Assembly (NCBI RefSeq): GCF_004362825.1 | Contig: NZ_SNXZ01000006.1 | Location: 372,001 to 436,000, forward strand | DNA from: Labedaea rhizosphaerae | GTDB taxonomy: Bacteria > Actinomycetota > Actinomycetes > Mycobacteriales > Pseudonocardiaceae | Direction: 5' to 3' | DNA length: 64,000 bases | Shown here: piece after piece, positions 47,981 through 56,484 of the stretch | Numbering within the stretch: the stretch's first letter is position 1 | How the letters are laid out: every line of letters starts with the position of its first letter | Notes under the pieces: generated by a model | The model's database searches: none | What the model was told of the DNA's origin: nothing | What the model saw: the letters and a program-made list of their open reading frames with translations, nothing else | Position numbers and translations under genes: made by a program

Positions 47981-48838
47981 GTGGCGGAGGTCTTCCGGGC
48001 GAGCATGCGGCTGCGGCGCATCGCTCGGCAGCTCAAGCGGTGGCGAACCGCCTCGGGGATGAAGGCCTCTGACGTCGCGGCACAACTCGGCTGGTCAGCC
48101 GCCAAGCTCAGCAAGTACGAGAACGCCGCCCAGCCGATCTTGCCGGTCGAGGTGCTGGCGCTCGGTCTGACGTACCACGTACCCGAGGACGAACGGAACC
48201 GCCTGTTCAACGCGACCGCCGCAGCCCAGGAGAAAGGCTGGTGGCAGGACTACACCGAAGCTGAGTTGGTGGAGTCGGCCCATGACTACCTGGAGCTGGA
48301 GACCGAGGCCGCGGTGGAGCGGACCTTCAAGATCGACCTCATTCCAGGGCTACTCCAGACCGAGGCGTACGCCGCCGCCCTCGCTCGGGCCGACGTCCCG
48401 GCCGTCGACGAGGAGACCATCCAGGGACGAGCCCAGATCCGGGTTGCGCGTCAGGCGCTGCTGAGCGGCGATGATTCGCTCCGCGTAGAGGCCATCATCA
48501 GCGAAGCTGCGATGCGCTGCGTGGTCGGCGGGGTGGAAACCCACCGGCAGCAGATCGAACGGCTACTGGAGTTCGCCGAGCAGGACAACATCACTATCCA
48601 GGTGGCATCGTTCGAGCAGGGTGCGCACAGCGTGATGGGCTCACCCTTCGACATCCTGTCGTTCAACGAGGACCACCTGGACGACGTTGTCTACATCGAG
48701 AACGTGCGCTTTGGCCGCCTGCTGGAGGACCCGGCCTCGGTGGAGACGTATAACATGAACTTTGCCGGTCTTCGGCAGTTCGCCCTCGATCCTGAGCAGT
48801 CAGTGGCGCTGATCCGCGGACTGATCGACGGCCGGTAG
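47981..48838 (+). CDS. XRE-family regulator with DUF5753 domain
   Basis: This protein of about 285 residues has an N-terminal HTH (LKRWRTASGMKASDVAAQLGWSAAKLSKYENA begins it) and a DUF5753 domain (FKIDLIPGLLQTEAYAAAL, QARIRVARQAL-like, FDILSFNEDHLDDVVYIEN). Such WhiJ/BldB-neighbour regulators work with small DUF397 proteins, encoded next door here. AGGAGG at 47970 fixes the GTG at 47981 as the start. Proposed roles in the family include developmental control and toxin-antitoxin-like pairing. Confidence 0.88.
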   Translation: MAEVFRASMRLRRIARQLKRWRTASGMKASDVAAQLGWSAAKLSKYENAAQPILPVEVLALGLTYHVPEDERNRLFNATAAAQEKGWWQDYTEAELVESAHDYLELETEAAVERTFKIDLIPGLLQTEAYAAALARADVPAVDEETIQGRAQIRVARQALLSGDDSLRVEAIISEAAMRCVVGGVETHRQQIERLLEFAEQDNITIQVASFEQGAHSVMGSPFDILSFNEDHLDDVVYIENVRFGRLLEDPASVETYNMNFAGLRQFALDPEQSVALIRGLIDGR

Positions 48839-48863
48839 CCCCTAGCGAGTGGAGCTGATCAAC

Positions 48864-49061
48864 ATGTCCGCCGACTACCGCCGAGCCAACTGGCGCAAGA
48901 GCAGCTTCAGCAACGGCAACGGTGGCACGTGCGTCGAACTGGCCCATCTCGGCCGGCTCGCAGCGATACGGGACTCCAAGAACCCGGATGGCCCTGTGCT
49001 GCTGTTGGCACCGGATGCCCTTGCTGTGTTCGTCGCGCGTGCTGGCGATCGCGCGTCGTAG
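48864..49061 (+). CDS. DUF397 protein, partner of the XRE regulator
   Basis: This 65-residue protein has the complete DUF397 pattern: ANWRKSSFSNGNGGTCVELAHL, AAIRDSKNPDGPVLLL, and a final helix DALAVFVARA. DUF397 proteins pair with XRE-DUF5753 regulators and are thought to antagonise them. The ATG at 48864 gives the standard length; a GTG 15 nt earlier is possible. A terminator follows 21 bp downstream. Confidence 0.9.
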   Translation: MSADYRRANWRKSSFSNGNGGTCVELAHLGRLAAIRDSKNPDGPVLLLAPDALAVFVARAGDRAS

Positions 49062-49082
49062 CGCGAGAGAAGAACAAACGGC

Positions 49083-49112
49083 AGCCCGTCCCAAGGCGAG
49101 AAGGGACGGGCT
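49083..49112 (+). terminator. Intrinsic terminator after DUF397
   Basis: The stem AGCCCGTCCC / GGGACGGGCT with a 10-nt loop is followed by TTGCTTTT, a true T-tail. Confidence 0.88.
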
Positions 49113-49160
49113 TTGCTTTTACACGAGTGCAAACTGTCCAGCTCAATGAATCGAAGACGA

Positions 49161-49754
49161 CTACGGCGTCCATGCCTGGTCCACTCCGGCCAGCAATCGA
49201 TCCGGTCCCGGCACCTGGCAAGTTGGCTGAGGACTCGTCAACCACTCTTGCTGGAAGGCGACGTCGCTGCGAACTTCGAGCGCGGCCAGGCAGCTCGCGT
49301 TCGGCTGCTCGATGTCGAGGGCTAGATCGGCAGCCCACGCGGGTTGGCGATCGCCCATGCCGCCCGGTTCGCCGACCGCGAACGGGTCGAAGTAGGCGGT
49401 GACGCCGCCCTGCTCGGCTTCGGTGATGCGGTAGGCGCCGGACATGCTCCAGTACGCAGCGACGTAGCGACCGTTCCTCGAGCCGCGCCGGGCGATCTCG
49501 GGTATGGAGCCAGTCCAACCGCCTGGCTCGATGGCTACAACAGCTGTGCCCAGCTCGATGAACTGCACGGTGAAGGTCTGCCCGCCGTCCGGTGTGGGCG
49601 CCGGCCAGGCCTCAGCGGACGGCTTGGATACGAGCTGTGCGGGGTCGCCGCCGTGGAGCTGCACGGCCTCGGCGATCGTGACACCGGGGATGACGGCTGC
49701 GGTCAGGACGAGGTCTGGGTCCTCGTCGGCCCACTGGTAGTGGTCTATCCGCAT
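49161..49754 (-). CDS. DUF6461-family protein
   Basis: This 197-residue protein matches DUF6461: FTVQFIELGTAVVAIEPGGWTGSIPEIARR, GRYVAAYWSMSGAYRITEAEQGGVTAYFDP. It corresponds to the conserved C-terminal domain of the 688-residue protein at 15033-17099. Function is unknown; the family is actinobacterial and often near regulators or immunity-like genes (inference). It is the only minus-strand gene between DUF397 and the right repeat. Confidence 0.75.
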   Translation of the reverse strand: MRIDHYQWADEDPDLVLTAAVIPGVTIAEAVQLHGGDPAQLVSKPSAEAWPAPTPDGGQTFTVQFIELGTAVVAIEPGGWTGSIPEIARRGSRNGRYVAAYWSMSGAYRITEAEQGGVTAYFDPFAVGEPGGMGDRQPAWAADLALDIEQPNASCLAALEVRSDVAFQQEWLTSPQPTCQVPGPDRLLAGVDQAWTP

Positions 49755-49814
49755 GACGACGTGTCCTCAGCAGTGTCCTGGCCGTTGGCGATCCGGTGAG
49801 AGTCAAGCGAGTGT

Positions 49815-49837
49815 GATCGGCCCTACCGCTTGCGCAC
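49815..49837. repeat. Direct repeat, right copy
   Basis: Identical over 23 bp to 45522-45544. It spans the TAG stop (49823-49825) and last codons of the methyltransferase gene. Confidence 0.8.
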
Positions 49838-50557
49838 GACGTACGTGGCCGAGCGCCAGTGGGTGCTCGGCACATCCTCGGCGCGGCTGTCGATGACCCT
49901 CCCGCCGTGCGCTTCGACCACCGCGCGGACGCGCGACGGGGACACCGCGGTCATGCGCATGGGCGCCGGGTAGCGCAGCACGACGCGTTGCAGCAGGCGG
50001 ATCACCGGGAACGGCATGACCCGCCACACCAGCCCCTTGGCCGTGTTCAGCGGTCTGGTCGTGCACTGGAACACGGCGACGCCGCCGGGGCGCAGCACCC
50101 GCAGGAACTCCGCGAGGTAGCGCTCGATCAACGGCCTCGGCAGGTGTTGCAGGACCAGTTCGGTGTAGACGAGCTCGAAGGTGTCGTCGGCGAAGCGGCT
50201 GAGGTCCGGCCGCTCGTTGAGCACGGACGTGCAGCGCCCGCCGGTGCGGTCCAGCGCGCGGGCGGTGTCGAGCATCGCCGGGGCCACGTCGACGCCGGTC
50301 ACCGCGTCGGCGTGGGCGGCGAGGGCCTGGGAGAGCCGGCCCGCGCCGCACCCGAAGTCCAGGACGCTCGCCCAGCGGGTGGGCAGGTCGAGGGAGTCGA
50401 GCCAGGCGAGCGCCTTGGCGACGTCCGCGCGGCCGAGTTCGAGGAAGGCTTCGACGTCCCAGTTGTTGTTGCGGGTGCCCGGAGCGACGTAGACCGCCCA
50501 GAGCGGGTCGCTGGCGCCGAGCCGCGCCCAGTCGCGCCGCGTCTGCTCGAAGCTCAC
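49823..50557 (-). CDS. Class I SAM-dependent methyltransferase
   Basis: This 244-residue enzyme has SAM motif I VLDFGCGAGRLSQAL, motif II-like VTGVDVAPAMLDTARAL, and motif III LVYTELVLQHLP...LRVLRPGGVAVFQCT. Substrate is not readable. The GTG at 50557 gives normal family length. Its last codons lie inside the 23-bp direct repeat, so an integration event would leave the protein intact or with a slightly altered tail. Confidence 0.88.
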   Translation of the reverse strand: MSFEQTRRDWARLGASDPLWAVYVAPGTRNNNWDVEAFLELGRADVAKALAWLDSLDLPTRWASVLDFGCGAGRLSQALAAHADAVTGVDVAPAMLDTARALDRTGGRCTSVLNERPDLSRFADDTFELVYTELVLQHLPRPLIERYLAEFLRVLRPGGVAVFQCTTRPLNTAKGLVWRVMPFPVIRLLQRVVLRYPAPMRMTAVSPSRVRAVVEAHGGRVIDSRAEDVPSTHWRSATYVVRKR

Positions 50558-50579
50558 CCGGCGACCATATCGAGACCCG

Positions 50580-51083
50580 CTACCGGAGGGTCACTTCGAT
50601 GTCAGGTGCCGTGCGCAGGGTCTGGTACACCACGCAGTACCGCTCGGTCAGCCGTTGCAGCGTGGCCAGCTGCTCGGCGTCGGCGTCCGCGTCGACCGCG
50701 AAGGCCAGCCGGATCGCGGTGAACCCGACGGGCGCGTCCTTGGCCACGCCCAGGGTGCCCCGGAAGTCGAGCTCCCCTTCGGCGCGCACGGTCCCGCCGC
50801 GCACCTCGAGCCCGATGGCCGTCGCCACCGCGCGCAACGTGACCCCAGCGCAGGCCGCGAGCGCCTGCAGCAGCATGTCGCCCGAGCACAGCTGGGTGCC
50901 GTCGCCGCCGGTCGCCGGGTGCAGGCCGGCCTCGGCGAGCGCGCGGCCGGTGTCGATCCGGCAGGCGATGCCGGTGCCGTCGAGCTCGGCGCTCGCCCGC
51001 AACGTGACCACGGCGCTGGCCGGGTCGTCGCGGTACTTGTCCTTGAGCGGTGCTTGCAGCTCCCGCAGTTCTGCCGCGTCCAT
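50580..51083 (-). CDS. OsmC-family peroxide-reducing protein
   Basis: This 167-residue OsmC/Ohr-like protein has the resolving and peroxidatic cysteines expected in LCSGDMLLQALAACAGVTLR and in ERYCVVYQTL. It reduces organic hydroperoxides with thiols. It is monocistronic, between the methyltransferase and a terminator. Confidence 0.88.
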   Translation of the reverse strand: MDAAELRELQAPLKDKYRDDPASAVVTLRASAELDGTGIACRIDTGRALAEAGLHPATGGDGTQLCSGDMLLQALAACAGVTLRAVATAIGLEVRGGTVRAEGELDFRGTLGVAKDAPVGFTAIRLAFAVDADADAEQLATLQRLTERYCVVYQTLRTAPDIEVTLR

Positions 51084-51142
51084 GCGGGCCAGTATGGGCG
51101 CCGTCGCCCGTTACCACAGTGAGGAAATGGGGCCACAGCAAG

Positions 51143-51178
51143 GAAATGGACCCGGTCCGTGCGGACCGGGCCCATTTC
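51143..51178. terminator. Terminator closing the biosynthetic operon
   Basis: A 16-bp stem GAAATGGACCCGGTCC / GGACCGGGCCCATTTC with one mismatch and a 4-nt loop lies just beyond the LLM oxidoreductase stop. It marks the 3' end of the long minus-strand operon that begins beyond 64000. Confidence 0.85.
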
Positions 51179-51188
51179 GTGATCTTCG

Positions 51189-52070
51189 TCAGCCGAGCTG
51201 TGCGCGCACCCGCTTGATGGCCGGGCCGAGCTTTTCCATCCACGGCCGCTGCACGTAGAACGACGTGAAACCGTACTCCTCGTGCGCCCGCACGACCTGG
51301 TCGGCGATTTCCTCTTCCGTGCCGAGCAACAGGAACGGACTGTCCAGTGCGCCTTCGACCGACAGCATCCCGCCTTGTTCGGCGGCGATCGCCTCGGCCG
51401 CCCCGCGGCGGTCGTCGGTGATGACCACGTCCTGGACGAACGCATTGAATTCCGGGGTCCGGGCCCCGGCGAATTCACGGAATTCGGCGGCCAGTTTCCG
51501 GGTCTCGTCGCCGGACAGCACGCGCAGCGCGCCCGGCGGCTGGCCGGGGATCTGGACGATGCCGGCGATGCTGACGATGTCGGCGTTCTCGGCCGCCAGC
51601 TTGACCGTGCGCGTGCTCGCCCCGCCCAGCATCAGCGGCGGCATGTCCACACCGGACTCGGCGGCGATCAGCTCGCGCACCTTGGCCACCGAGGATTCCA
51701 GCCACGCCAGGCGTTTGCGGTACGGCTGCCACGGGATGCCCGCCGCGTCGTACATCGCCTTGATGATGCCGGTGCCCATGCCCAGTTCGAACCGGCCGCC
51801 GGTCAGCCGCTGGATCGTGGCCACCTCACGGGCGAGCATGGTCGGGTTCCAGTAGCCCGAGTTCAGCACGAACGTGCCGACCCGCATCGTGTCACTGACC
51901 ATCGCCGCCGCGAGCGCGCCCTGGAACGGCGACGTGCGCCCGGCGCCGAGGTGGTCGACTGTGACCGCGATGTCGTAGCCGTAGCCTTCGGCCGCCCGCA
52001 CGGTGTCCACGAGGTCCTGTTTGGACCCAGGGGACGCCAGCGTGAAGCCGAACTTCAGTTCCTTGCTCAT
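51189..52070 (-). CDS. LLM-class (F420-dependent type) oxidoreductase
   Basis: This 293-residue TIM-barrel flavin/F420 enzyme of the luciferase-like superfamily shows LKFGFTLASPG, VTVDHLGAGRTSPFQGALAAAM, IQRLTGGRFELGMGTG and PPLMLGGAST. Members use F420 or FMN for hydride transfer or oxygenation of small metabolites. As the last gene of the cluster it may oxidise or reduce a pathway intermediate, for example at a hydrazine or imine (inference). Confidence 0.85.
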   Translation of the reverse strand: MSKELKFGFTLASPGSKQDLVDTVRAAEGYGYDIAVTVDHLGAGRTSPFQGALAAAMVSDTMRVGTFVLNSGYWNPTMLAREVATIQRLTGGRFELGMGTGIIKAMYDAAGIPWQPYRKRLAWLESSVAKVRELIAAESGVDMPPLMLGGASTRTVKLAAENADIVSIAGIVQIPGQPPGALRVLSGDETRKLAAEFREFAGARTPEFNAFVQDVVITDDRRGAAEAIAAEQGGMLSVEGALDSPFLLLGTEEEIADQVVRAHEEYGFTSFYVQRPWMEKLGPAIKRVRAQLG

Positions 52071-52084
52071 CGTAGGAGCCCCAG

Positions 52085-52543
52085 TCAGTTCGTTCTCGTC
52101 AAGTACATGTACCAGTTCGTTTCCCAGCTCTGCCCGCCGTCGTCGGAGAGCGCCTGCTCCCACTGCGCCGACGTCGGCGTGGTCTTCGACCAGATGTAGC
52201 GGATCTTGACCGTGCGTCCTTCGAACTCCTCCTCGCCGAAGAACGTGCCGACGCCGTCGGTGAACGACCCCGACAGCGGCGGCAGCATCGCGCCCTTGCC
52301 GCTGTCGCCCCAAGTCAGAAACCAGAGATCCGTCGTCGGCTCGTAGATGCGCACGGTGATGCCGTAGCTCTCCCCGTCGCCGAAGGAGAACTCGTCGACG
52401 TTCCCGGCGCCGCCGAAGATCGGCTTGCACCACGCCGACGAGTCGAACTCCGACCACGTCGTGCAGCCCGCGAGCCGCTTGTCCAGCCTGCGGTTGTGGA
52501 TGTGCCAGGTGCCGTGCAGGAAGTCGAAGTCGGACGCGGGCAT
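52085..52543 (-). CDS. DUF1579-like lipocalin-fold protein
   Basis: This 152-residue protein begins FDFLHGTWHIHNRRLDKRL and continues with paired Trp-rich strands (WCKPIFGGAGNVDEFSF, LWFLTWGDSGKGAMLPPLSG, IRYIWSKTTPTSAQWEQAL), a lipocalin-like beta-barrel typical of DUF1579-related proteins. It may bind a small hydrophobic ligand. Its ATG shares one base with the MFS stop (TGATG), so it is coupled to the exporter. Confidence 0.7.
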   Translation of the reverse strand: MPASDFDFLHGTWHIHNRRLDKRLAGCTTWSEFDSSAWCKPIFGGAGNVDEFSFGDGESYGITVRIYEPTTDLWFLTWGDSGKGAMLPPLSGSFTDGVGTFFGEEEFEGRTVKIRYIWSKTTPTSAQWEQALSDDGGQSWETNWYMYLTRTN

Positions 52544-53850
52544 CAGCCGGCTTCCGTCGCCGCCGCGGGCGCCGCCGCCTCGGCCTTCTCGATGTCGGCG
52601 GGCTCGGCCGCCTGCTCGACCTCTTCGCTCTTGAGGTTCGACTTCTTGACCGCAGTGACACCGAGGATGCACGCGGCCGCGCCGAACAGACCCATCACCG
52701 GCCACACCGAGTGGCCCATGGCGATGAACAGCGCGCCACCGATCACCGGGCCGATCGCGGAGCCGAGCCCGAACATGAACTGGAACGCGCCGATGTAGCG
52801 GCCCTTCAGGTGCGCGGGTGCGGCCATGCCCGGGTAGGCGAAGACCACGGGGCCGCCCAGGATCTCGGCGACCGTCCAGATCAGGGTGCCGATGATGATC
52901 ACGGCCGGGCCGAGCGGGAAGCCGTAGACCGCGACACCCAGGCCGACCAGGCCGAACGCCAGGCCCACCGCGACCTTGAACGGCCACTTCTGCGACACCT
53001 TGGTCACCAGCAGCTCGAACGCGATCACGATGAACCCGTTGAGCGCGACGGCGAAGGTGTACCAGAAGATCGGCGTCCCGGTCGCCTTCACGTCCAGCGG
53101 CAGCGTGGAGAGGTACTGCACGTACGCGATGCTGTTGAACAGCATGGCGAACAGGTACAACGTGAACCGCCGGTCCTTGAGCACGTCGAGGTAGCTGCCC
53201 TTGTCGGGCTCGGCCACGGCCTCGCCGTCGGCCCCCGTGCTCTGCGCCTTGCCCGGCAGCGCCACCAGCGCGATGACCGTGTAGACCAACGCGACCAGCG
53301 CCTCGCCGTAGAACAGCAGCGTGTACTGGTTGCCGCCGAGGAAGTAGAGGCCGTAACCGAGCAACGGCGCCGCCGTGGTGCCGAGGTTCAGCCCGAACCG
53401 GTACATCGCGAAGATCATGACCTGCCGGTCGTCGCTGATCAGCGTGGACAGCAGGGTCGCCGAAGCGGGCCGGTAGACCTGGCTGACCGCGCCGACCAGG
53501 GTCACCGCGACCAGCAGCAACGCGTAGTTCGGCAGGTAGAGGATCGACGCGATGAGCACGGCCGAGCCGGCCATGGACAGCGCCGTGGAGTTCCGCGCGC
53601 CGAGCCGGTCGGCCAGGGTGCCGCCCACCAGCACGCCGACCACCGCACCGGCCCCGTACATGCCGAGCGACACGGCGGCCTGGCCGTCGGTGTAGCTCTT
53701 CGACGTCATGAACAGCACGAGGAAGATGTTCAGGAAGCCGCCTAGCCGGTTGACGAACACGCCGCCGAGCACGGCTTTCACGGCCAGTGGGGATTCTGCG
53801 AAGGTGCGCCAGATACCGGCGCTCTGTTGCGGCTGGGTGTCAGCGGCCAT
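52543..53850 (-). CDS. MFS transporter, probable product exporter
   Basis: This 435-residue protein has 12 predicted membrane helices and the MFS loop motif GGTLADRLGARNS between helices 2 and 3. The fold resembles drug/peptide exporters of the YttB/DHA type. The acidic and Ala-rich C-terminus is cytoplasmic. Within the biosynthetic operon it is the likely efflux pump for self-protection or secretion. It is separated from the ATP-grasp gene by 43 bp. Confidence 0.85.
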   Translation of the reverse strand: MAADTQPQQSAGIWRTFAESPLAVKAVLGGVFVNRLGGFLNIFLVLFMTSKSYTDGQAAVSLGMYGAGAVVGVLVGGTLADRLGARNSTALSMAGSAVLIASILYLPNYALLLVAVTLVGAVSQVYRPASATLLSTLISDDRQVMIFAMYRFGLNLGTTAAPLLGYGLYFLGGNQYTLLFYGEALVALVYTVIALVALPGKAQSTGADGEAVAEPDKGSYLDVLKDRRFTLYLFAMLFNSIAYVQYLSTLPLDVKATGTPIFWYTFAVALNGFIVIAFELLVTKVSQKWPFKVAVGLAFGLVGLGVAVYGFPLGPAVIIIGTLIWTVAEILGGPVVFAYPGMAAPAHLKGRYIGAFQFMFGLGSAIGPVIGGALFIAMGHSVWPVMGLFGAAACILGVTAVKKSNLKSEEVEQAAEPADIEKAEAAAPAAATEAG

Positions 53851-53893
53851 CAGGTGGGCTCTTTCGGCTCAGGGGAATCGGCGGGCGCGGATC

Positions 53894-55138
53894 TCACGCC
53901 AGCCGGATCCGCAGTGCTGATTCGGCGGTGTCCAAGGTGCGGGCGCATTCCTCGCGCGAATCGCCCACCGCTGTCGCGAACGCGATGCGGCCCCAAACCG
54001 TACCTTTGGGCGGCGGGGAGACAACAGCACCCGGTTGGGCTACAGCCACCGCCTTGTCGACCGAGTCGGGCAGGGCCGTTTCGTCGAACGACAGCGACTG
54101 AATGGTGGAATCCTGTTCGGCCACGTAGAAGAACCGGATGGCGGCCACCCGCTTGTGGGTCGGGGTGAGGTCGGGCTTGATGCCGCACGCCGCGCTCGCC
54201 GCGACGATGCCCGGGTCGATCCCGCTGGTCAGCAGGCCCAGGTACGGGATCATGTCGCCGCCGAGGCGGCCGTTGACCTCGATCACCTTCGGGCCGTCGG
54301 CGGTGAGCATGAACTCCGAGTGGGTGATGCCGTCGGTGAACTTCAGCGCGGTGTGCGTGTCCTGCAGCGCCGCGCCGAGCACCGGGTCGGTGAGCAGCGG
54401 GTCGGCCGCGTCCACGAAGTGGCCGATCTCCTCGGCGTAGGGCGGGTAGCCGACGACCTTGCGGCCGATGTAGAGCGGGGTCACCACGCCGTTCTGGATG
54501 ACCGAGTCGACGCTGATCTCCTCACCGGTGACCAGTTCCTCGACGAGGATCGGTTCGTCGGTGTCGAAGACGACCGGTTCGGGTCCTTCGGCACTTGCGG
54601 TGAACGCGAAGTTGTCGCGGATCTCCTGCTCGTTCTCCACCCGGATCACGCCGAGGCTCGCGCCGAGCCCACGCGGCTTGAGGATCGCGGGGTAACCCAG
54701 CCGTTCGGCCGCGGCGACCGCGTCGTCGACCGTCTTGACCGGGATCGACCTGGGCTGCGGCACGCCGGCCGCGTCCAGCATCCGCCGCGTCGTGCCCTTG
54801 TCGCGCAGCGACCAGATCACGTCCGGGTCGCCGTTGCGCAACCCGAGCGCCTGCGCGATGAACGTGGTCGCGTGGATGCGCACCTCGTCCCAGCACAGCA
54901 CGCCCGCGATCGGCTCCTCGGCGTTGAGCTTCACCGCGGCCGCCGCCATCGCGGGGCCGTCGGTCGTGCTCTCCAGCACCGTCCAGCCGTGCAGGTACTC
55001 CTTCTCCCACTCGGGGGCGACGCCGTTGAACAGGTGCACCCGGAACTGCGTGCTGATCGAGCGCAGCAGGTACTCGCGGTAGGTCCGCATGCCGGTTCCG
55101 ACCACCAGCAACAGGGGACGCTCGGACGTCTCAGTCAT
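53894..55138 (-). CDS. ATP-grasp carboxylate-amine ligase 1
   Basis: This 414-residue ligase has an ATP-grasp domain: YPAILKPRGLGASLGVIRV (phosphate-binding strand and loop), EPILVEELVTGEEISVDSVI, and the metal-ligand end KVIEVNGRLGGDMIPYLG. Such stand-alone ligases join amino acids or carboxylates via acyl phosphates. In this cluster it probably makes a peptide or amide bond to the N-N building block. The ATG overlaps the antiporter stop by 4 nt. Confidence 0.88.
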   Translation of the reverse strand: MTETSERPLLLVVGTGMRTYREYLLRSISTQFRVHLFNGVAPEWEKEYLHGWTVLESTTDGPAMAAAAVKLNAEEPIAGVLCWDEVRIHATTFIAQALGLRNGDPDVIWSLRDKGTTRRMLDAAGVPQPRSIPVKTVDDAVAAAERLGYPAILKPRGLGASLGVIRVENEQEIRDNFAFTASAEGPEPVVFDTDEPILVEELVTGEEISVDSVIQNGVVTPLYIGRKVVGYPPYAEEIGHFVDAADPLLTDPVLGAALQDTHTALKFTDGITHSEFMLTADGPKVIEVNGRLGGDMIPYLGLLTSGIDPGIVAASAACGIKPDLTPTHKRVAAIRFFYVAEQDSTIQSLSFDETALPDSVDKAVAVAQPGAVVSPPPKGTVWGRIAFATAVGDSREECARTLDTAESALRIRLA

Positions 55139-56484
55139 TTCTCGGTTCCTCCCACGGCGACCTTCCGGCCGCTCAGCAATTTCTCGCGTTCCTGTTCCTC
55201 GTCGGTCTCGGCGATGCGCCGCACGGTGGCGCGCAGCAACGGCGGGGCCATGACGGAGGTGACGACGGCGACGAGCACGACGATCGTGTAGCCGGCCGTG
55301 GTGAGCACCCCGAGCCGCAGCCCGGTCATCGCCACGATCACGCCGATGACGCCGCGCGCGTTCAACCCCGCGCCGACCGCGAGGCTCTCCCAGTGCCCCA
55401 TCCGCGCCATCCGCCCGCCGAGGTAGGCGCCGGCGAACTTGCCGATCACCGCGACCACGAGCAGTGCGACCGCGGCGATCAGCACGGGCGGCTGGGCCAG
55501 GGCGGTCAGGTTCATCCGCAGGCCCGCGGTGGCGAAGAAGATCGGCGCGAGCACCGCCATCACCACCGTGCGCAGCGGTACCAGGGCCGCCCGGTTCACC
55601 AGTCCGCTCGCGCTGATGACCAGCCCGCAGAAGAACGCGCCGACCACGGGCTCCAGCCCGAGGGCGTGCGAGCCCACCGCGAACGCCAGCACCAAGAGCA
55701 CCACGACCGCCACGTGCGTGCCCTCCTCGGTCGACCGGTTGGCGCCGCGCAACGCCAGCTTGATCACCGGCCGGCCGACCACGAAGGTCAGCACCAGCAC
55801 CAGGACGACCGAGCCGATCGACCACAGCACGCGGCCGGTGGTGAGCCCGGCCGTGGCCATCCCGGACACCACCGAGAGCAACGTCCAGCCGACGACGTCG
55901 TCGACGGTCGCCGTGCTCATCACCAGTTGCCCGACGTTGCGGTGCATGAGCCCCATCTCGAGCAGCACCTTGGCGATCACCGGGATCGCGCTCACCGCGA
56001 TCGAGATCCCGATGAGCAGCGCGAACACGCCGGTGTTGATGCCCGCGCCCCGCATCGCGGCGGGCAGCGCGAGCCCGACGAGCACGCCGAGGCCCAGCGG
56101 CAGCACGACCCCGCCGACGCTGATGGTCAGCGCGGCCCGGCCCTGTCGCTTGGCCAGTCCGGTGTCGACGTGCACGCCGGTGAGCGCGACCAGCAGCACC
56201 ACGCCGATCTGCCCGATGGCGTCGAGCAGGTGCATCTGCCCGGCGTCGTGCGGGAAGAGCCAGCCGGAGAACGCGGGCAGGGTCGAGCCGAGGATCGACG
56301 GGCCGAGCAGCACGCCCGCGGCCAGCTCGCCGCACACCGCGGGCAGCCCGAACCGCTGGCACAACCGGCCGAGCCCGAACGCCGTGCCGAGCAGCAAAAC
56401 CAGCTGCAGCAACAGGATCAGCATGCCGTGCGCGTCGATCGGGGCCACCGGTGCGGTGGCGGCGAGGGTCAGCTCAGTCCTCAA
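55135..56484 (-). CDS. CPA2-type cation:proton antiporter
   Basis: This protein of about 449 residues has 12 or 13 membrane helices. Characteristic segments are GLPAVCGELAAGVLLGPSILG and the helix pair AVSAIPVIAKVLLEMGLMHRNVGQLVMSTATVDDVVGW with the ion-binding Asp pair. Start is uncertain: TTG at 56484 lies within the previous gene's end, and a GTG or ATG nearer 56424-56450 would still keep all helices. Its role in a biosynthetic operon is unclear; resistance or pH balance is possible. Confidence 0.8.
   Translation of the reverse strand: MRTELTLAATAPVAPIDAHGMLILLLQLVLLLGTAFGLGRLCQRFGLPAVCGELAAGVLLGPSILGSTLPAFSGWLFPHDAGQMHLLDAIGQIGVVLLVALTGVHVDTGLAKRQGRAALTISVGGVVLPLGLGVLVGLALPAAMRGAGINTGVFALLIGISIAVSAIPVIAKVLLEMGLMHRNVGQLVMSTATVDDVVGWTLLSVVSGMATAGLTTGRVLWSIGSVVLVLVLTFVVGRPVIKLALRGANRSTEEGTHVAVVVLLVLAFAVGSHALGLEPVVGAFFCGLVISASGLVNRAALVPLRTVVMAVLAPIFFATAGLRMNLTALAQPPVLIAAVALLVVAVIGKFAGAYLGGRMARMGHWESLAVGAGLNARGVIGVIVAMTGLRLGVLTTAGYTIVVLVAVVTSVMAPPLLRATVRRIAETDEEQEREKLLSGRKVAVGGTEK

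Larger units (their letters stand above)
45522..49837. mobile_element. Candidate 4.3-kb integrated or duplicated accessory block
   Basis: An exact 23-bp direct repeat occurs at 45522-45544 and 49815-49837; the second copy covers the stop codon of a methyltransferase gene. Between them lie only accessory-type genes: small HTH proteins, a recombinase-like protein, an XRE-DUF5753/DUF397 pair and a DUF6461 protein. No intact integrase is present. Similarity continues weakly on both sides of the repeat, so a duplicated methyltransferase tail with later insertion or deletion is the alternative. Confidence 0.5.
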
